Shown: piece by piece, positions 60,682 to 64,000 of the stretch
Numbering within the stretch: the first letter of the stretch is position 1
How the letters are laid out: every line of letters starts with the position of its first letter
The notes under the pieces: generated by a model
The model's database searches: none
Told to the model about the DNA's origin: nothing
What the model saw: only the letters and a program-made list of their open reading frames with translations
Made by a program: the position numbers and the translations under genes
Assembly: GCA_963664655.2 (NCBI GenBank)
Contig: OY761554.1
Span: 1,178,001 to 1,242,000 of the forward strand
Source of the DNA: Desulfospira sp963664655
GTDB lineage: Bacteria > Desulfobacterota > Desulfobacteria > Desulfobacterales > Desulfobacteraceae
Direction: 5' to 3'
DNA length: 64,000 nucleotides

Positions 60682-60915
60682 TTAGAATCTTCCTTTGCGA
60701 AGATTTCTGACGTATTCATCCACGTTTTCTGCTGCGTCATTGTCTTTCCACATACCAAACAATTCGTGTTTTTCCCTGCCTGTTTCCGGTTCATGGTAAG
60801 GGACGAGCTTAGCGCAGGGTTTGCCCCGATATGTGATGACAACCTCTTCACCCCTGCTGACCGAATCAATCAGTTTTTTTGAATGAAACCGCAAATCTTT
60901 TGCTGTGGCTTCCAT
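60682..60915 (-). CDS. Antitoxin of the Phd/YefM (VapB-like) type
   Basis: A 77-residue antitoxin: an N-terminal DNA-binding Phd/YefM-like fold (MEATAKDLRFHSKKLIDSVS, RGEEVVITYRGKPCAKLVP) and a C-terminal toxin-wrapping tail (NVDEYVRNLRKGRF). A strong AGGAGG box precedes the ATG. It is transcribed before and with vapC. It probably binds the inverted repeat just upstream and represses its own operon. Confidence 0.9.
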   Translation of the reverse strand: MEATAKDLRFHSKKLIDSVSRGEEVVITYRGKPCAKLVPYHEPETGREKHELFGMWKDNDAAENVDEYVRNLRKGRF

Positions 60916-60931
60916 GTCAGCCTCCTTTAAA

Positions 60932-60955
60932 AGTTTACACTTTGAAATATAAACT
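60932..60955 (-). promoter_or_regulatory. Candidate autoregulatory operator of the toxin-antitoxin pair
   Basis: Imperfect palindrome AGTTTAcacttt/gaaatatAAACT (10 of 12 positions pair), 17 bp before the antitoxin start. Confidence 0.45.
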
Positions 60956-61344
60956 CAAATAAAACCTCTGTCAACCTGTGAGTTTCATCAACCCAGGGCA
61001 ATACCACCGGGCGTCAAGTTTATTTTCACCCTGTAAACCGGGCAGACAATTTTTTAAAAAACCAGTGTCAAGATTTTTTATCGCCGCCTCAAGACAAATC
61101 TGGCTCTCCCCCCTTATATCCCAGTCAGTTCAGTGCTTCTTTTCTTTTTTTATCGTGCCAACCATACGGGATCTTTATTTTGGTCCTATACTTGCAGGCC
61201 AATCGATAATTGTATCCTTTGGAGAAGGCCTGGATACCGTTGCCGGCCATTTTGAGGAAGGCTGTCCATCCGGGGAAAAGCCGTGAGAATCTGCGATACA
61301 ATCATGATTTATGGAAAAATAAGCAAAACAGGAGAACAAGAAGC
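60956..61344. other. Divergent gap between toxin-antitoxin and chemoreceptor genes
   Basis: About 390 bp without a convincing gene. It holds the leader of the chemoreceptor, with an AGGAG box at about 61331. A sigma28-type flagellar promoter was looked for, but no good match was seen. No repeat shared with the rest of the window. Confidence 0.4.
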
Positions 61345-63297
61345 ATGTCAACCCATTTAAAACTCGGAACAAAAATCAGTGTTGGATTCGGCGTTGTTCT
61401 GGTATTGCTGCTGGTGGCTGCAGCCGCCGGTTTTACCGGACTTTCAAGGGTGGTCCGGCAGATGACCGACGCCATTGACACCGGGAATCTGACCATGACC
61501 ATGTACGAGTCGCGGCAGCAGGAAAAAAACTTTATCATCAGAGGCGATGAGTCTTCTGTAAAGGCGGTCATTGCGCAGTCAAATTTAATTAAAAAAGAAA
61601 TCAACGCCATCAAATCCCGGTCAGCGGATCCCGAAACCCTCATGCAGCTGGATGACATGGCCGGGATGGCCGATAAATACCGGCAGGCATTTGATACCTA
61701 TATCAACTTGGAAAACAGCGTAAAAGAAGCCGACGCCGCAATGGTAACATCGGCACGGCAGATGGAAGCCGCTGCCAAAGCCATGCTTGCAGCAGACCGG
61801 GCTGAATGCGAACGGCTGATGGGCCAGGATGCCGGTGCCGGGCAGATGACCGCTTTAATGAAAAGCGCAGAGAACGCCGAGGCCATTATCCGATGGATCC
61901 TGCAATGCCGCCGTCACGAAAAAAATTTCCTGATCCGCAAAGATGAATCCTACTTTATCAAGGTCAACAGCATACTTGATCAGATTGTGGCCGCCGGAAA
62001 AAACAGCGAGCCGATCATTCAGGCCACAGATGAATACCGCCAGGCCTTTTCCCGGCTCAAGGCGCTGAAAGACGCACAAAACGATATTGACGACACCATG
62101 GTGGCATGCGCCCGCAACGTCCAAAACCTTGTTAAAATATCCCTGGACGGCCAGCAGCAGAAAACAGACCGGCAGATCATCAGCGCCAAGCGGCTGATCA
62201 TCGGGGTAACGCTTCTGGCGGTTGTCTTAGGAATTGGAACCGCCTTTTTGATCAAGCAAAGCGTCTTTTCCCAGCTCGGAAGTGACCCGGCCGACATTGC
62301 CGGTATGACCCACAGCATTGCCAATGGAAATCTGGCCATCGAATTTGAACCGGCCAAAAATAAAGGGGTGTACCGTGACATGAAATATATGGCTGAAAAT
62401 CTAATCCATATGCTCACGGATATTACAAACGGCGTACAGACCCTGACCGCATCTTCAACACAATTATCGGCCGTTTCGGAACAGATCACCGCAAGTTCGG
62501 AACAGACGGCAGAACGTTCCAATAATGTGGCTGCCGCGGCAGAAGAAATGACAACCCATATGAACAGTGTTGCCGCAGCGGCCGAGCAGACCACGGTAAA
62601 TATTCAGATGATTGTTGCGGCGGCCGAGCAGATGTCGTCCACCATCAATGAAATTGCGGGCAACACGGCCAAAGGCAGCGAGACAACGGCTCGGGCTGTC
62701 GAAATCGCCAGACAGGTATCCCTAAGGGTAGATGACCTGGGGGTGGCGGCATCCGAGATCAGCAAGGTCACCGAAACCATTGCCGATATATCCGAGCAGA
62801 CCAATCTGCTGGCCCTTAACGCGACCATTGAGGCGGCCAGGGCCGGAGAGGCCGGCAAAGGCTTTGCCGTTGTGGCCGGGGAAATCAAGGCCCTTGCCCA
62901 GCAGACAGCCGAGGCGACAAGGGAAATAAACGGTAAAATTGAAGGGGTTCAGACAACCACCAATGAATCGGTTGCCGCCATTGAATCCATCGTGGAAATC
63001 ATCAACGAGGTCAACGGAATCGTTACCACGGTGGCATCTGCCATTGAAGAGCAGGCCGCCACGACCCGTGAAATCGCCCAGAATGTTGCCCAGGCCTCAC
63101 AGGGAGTCCGGGAAGTCAACGGGAATGTAAACCAGACCTCTCTGGTGGCCGCTGAAGTAGCAAAGGACATTGCCGGGGTCAGCAATGCCACCCGGGAGAT
63201 GAACAACGGCAGCCGACAGATTTTTACCAGTGCCAGCGAATTGTCCCGGCTCGCGGAGGACCTTAATGCCATGGTAAACCAGTTCCGGCTGTCATAA
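61345..63297 (+). CDS. Methyl-accepting chemotaxis protein
   Basis: A 650-residue chemoreceptor from ATG 61345 (MSTHLKLGTKIS). TM1 is at about 12-32. A helical, long periplasmic region (about 35-285) looks like two bundled modules with repeated R-R-x-E-K-N-F-x-I-R segments (QQEKNFIIRGDES and RRHEKNFLIRKDES), as in HBM-type sensors of organic acids. TM2 is at about 287-307, then HAMP. The cytoplasmic signalling hairpin has its tip EQTNLLALNATIEAARAGE. No che genes are adjacent. The C-terminus lacks the CheR-binding pentapeptide. Confidence 0.94.
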   Translation: MSTHLKLGTKISVGFGVVLVLLLVAAAAGFTGLSRVVRQMTDAIDTGNLTMTMYESRQQEKNFIIRGDESSVKAVIAQSNLIKKEINAIKSRSADPETLMQLDDMAGMADKYRQAFDTYINLENSVKEADAAMVTSARQMEAAAKAMLAADRAECERLMGQDAGAGQMTALMKSAENAEAIIRWILQCRRHEKNFLIRKDESYFIKVNSILDQIVAAGKNSEPIIQATDEYRQAFSRLKALKDAQNDIDDTMVACARNVQNLVKISLDGQQQKTDRQIISAKRLIIGVTLLAVVLGIGTAFLIKQSVFSQLGSDPADIAGMTHSIANGNLAIEFEPAKNKGVYRDMKYMAENLIHMLTDITNGVQTLTASSTQLSAVSEQITASSEQTAERSNNVAAAAEEMTTHMNSVAAAAEQTTVNIQMIVAAAEQMSSTINEIAGNTAKGSETTARAVEIARQVSLRVDDLGVAASEISKVTETIADISEQTNLLALNATIEAARAGEAGKGFAVVAGEIKALAQQTAEATREINGKIEGVQTTTNESVAAIESIVEIINEVNGIVTTVASAIEEQAATTREIAQNVAQASQGVREVNGNVNQTSLVAAEVAKDIAGVSNATREMNNGSRQIFTSASELSRLAEDLNAMVNQFRLS

Positions 63298-63363
63298 TTT
63301 ATGGATTTTCCCATCGGGCTTTCCATGTTAAGGTAAGGGAAAAACCCCAAAACGGATCAGGAT

Positions 63364-64000
63364 ATGGATTCTCTTGTCTTTGCCGCAGGGTTCTGCATCA
63401 TTGCCCTGGCTGCCAGGCAGATCGGCGACACATTTAAACAGGTTGGATTTCCCCTGATCAGCGGATTTTTATTCACGGGCATCATTGCCGGCCCCTATGT
63501 CCTGAACCTGATTCCAAGTCAAGCCGTTTCATCCCTGACATTTATAGATCAGGTCTCTTTGGGGCTCATCGCTTTTGCCGCCGGCGGGGAACTCTACCTT
63601 AAAGAACTCAGGTCCCGGCTGGCGGCCATTGGATGGATCACATCGGGCCTTGTGATTTCAACTTTTACACTGGGTTCTCTGGCCTTGTTTGCCCTTGCCG
63701 GCCACATCCCTTTTATGGCGGCCATGCCCGTTTCAGGAAGAATTGCCGTGGCCATCCTTGCCGGCGCCATTCTGGTGGCCAGAAGCCCGTCCTCGGCCAT
63801 AGCCATTATCAATGAACTTCGGGCCAAGGGGCGGTTTACACGGACGGTCATGGGGGTGACAGTGATCATGGACGTGGTGGTCATTGTGCTGTTTGCCGCG
63901 GCCACCACCATGGCGGATGCCCTTCTGACCGGGTTAAGCGGCAATGCCGGGTTTGTCTTTTTTCTGGTCCTGGAGATTGGATTCTCCATGTTATTGGGCT
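63364..64000 (+). CDS. CPA2-family cation:proton antiporter (3' end off window)
   Basis: 212 residues are visible from ATG 63364 (MDSLVFAAGFCIIALAARQI) to the right edge. At least six hydrophobic segments and the family motifs GFPLISGFLFTGIIAGPYVL and LVARSPSSAIAIINE mark a KefB/NapA-like Na+(K+)/H+ exchanger. It starts 66 bp after the chemoreceptor. The rest, including any TrkA-N domain, is outside the window. Confidence 0.88.
   Translation, partial: MDSLVFAAGFCIIALAARQIGDTFKQVGFPLISGFLFTGIIAGPYVLNLIPSQAVSSLTFIDQVSLGLIAFAAGGELYLKELRSRLAAIGWITSGLVISTFTLGSLALFALAGHIPFMAAMPVSGRIAVAILAGAILVARSPSSAIAIINELRAKGRFTRTVMGVTVIMDVVVIVLFAAATTMADALLTGLSGNAGFVFFLVLEIGFSMLLG

Noticed and set aside
61130..61344. 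Sigma28 flagellar promoter for the chemoreceptor
   Set aside because: A 'gccaatcgataa' string looked close to the -10 element, but no TAAA-type -35 lies at the right spacing.

Overview
The window looks like chromosome of an anaerobic, probably sulfate-reducing deltaproteobacterium (Desulfobacterota, Desulfobacterales-like). This is an inference from content: an anaerobic-type cobalamin pathway (cbiET, cbiG, cbiH), TRAP transporters, a molybdenum transhydroxylase for phenols, HDOD and multi-sensor kinases, and a GC-moderate genome littered with palindromic repeats. No rRNA, tRNA, CRISPR array or phage was seen.

Layout. 1-0.7 kb: start of a gene that runs off the left edge. 0.99-9.6 kb (minus): a corrinoid operon cobI-(GATE membrane protein)-cbiET-cobM-cbiG-cobJ-cobA-cobQ. 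It is preceded by a sigma70-like promoter, a cobalamin riboswitch, an intrinsic terminator, and then a second multi-hairpin leader that ends in another terminator. 9.7-12.6 kb (minus): a two-component pair (Cache/HAMP/PAS kinase and NarL-type regulator). 12.8-21.8 kb: a NifU-like scaffold, a papain-like protease, and a plus-strand run of MscS channel, HDOD-GAF-kinase, MshEN-like protein and MinD/FlhG-like ATPase, converging on pncB.

21.8-34.5 kb (minus): a 12-gene catabolic operon headed by an IclR regulator. It encodes a FAH-family hydrolase, an M24-family enzyme, a 2-hydroxyacid dehydrogenase, two complete TRAP transporters, a GlcG-like protein, and two paralogues of the maleate isomerase/arylmalonate decarboxylase fold that appear to lack both catalytic cysteines. 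A SnoaL-like protein is divergent from iclR. The substrate is unknown. This is one of the two best candidates for an undescribed system.

35.4-46.3 kb: a degenerate Rhs (YD-repeat) toxin array, the other best candidate. Three near-identical 5'-truncated Rhs cores carry two different C-terminal tips, each followed by an AT-rich putative immunity gene (a lipoprotein or a four-helix membrane protein). A recurring palindrome sits at the module boundaries. One immunity copy is split by a 2.76-kb insertion sequence that has clear terminal inverted repeats, an 8-bp target duplication and a likely -1 programmed frameshift.

46.4-53.2 kb: comM, an IR-bounded repeat element beside a hipA remnant, a second kinase/regulator pair paralogous to the first, and an MFS carrier. 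53.3-60.2 kb: an Lrp-type regulator, pyrogallol-phloroglucinol transhydroxylase alpha and beta subunits (active-site residues recognisable), and an acyl-CoA ligase; together these suggest anaerobic phenol metabolism. 60.3-64 kb: a VapBC-type toxin-antitoxin pair, a chemoreceptor, and the start of a CPA2 cation/proton antiporter cut by the right edge.
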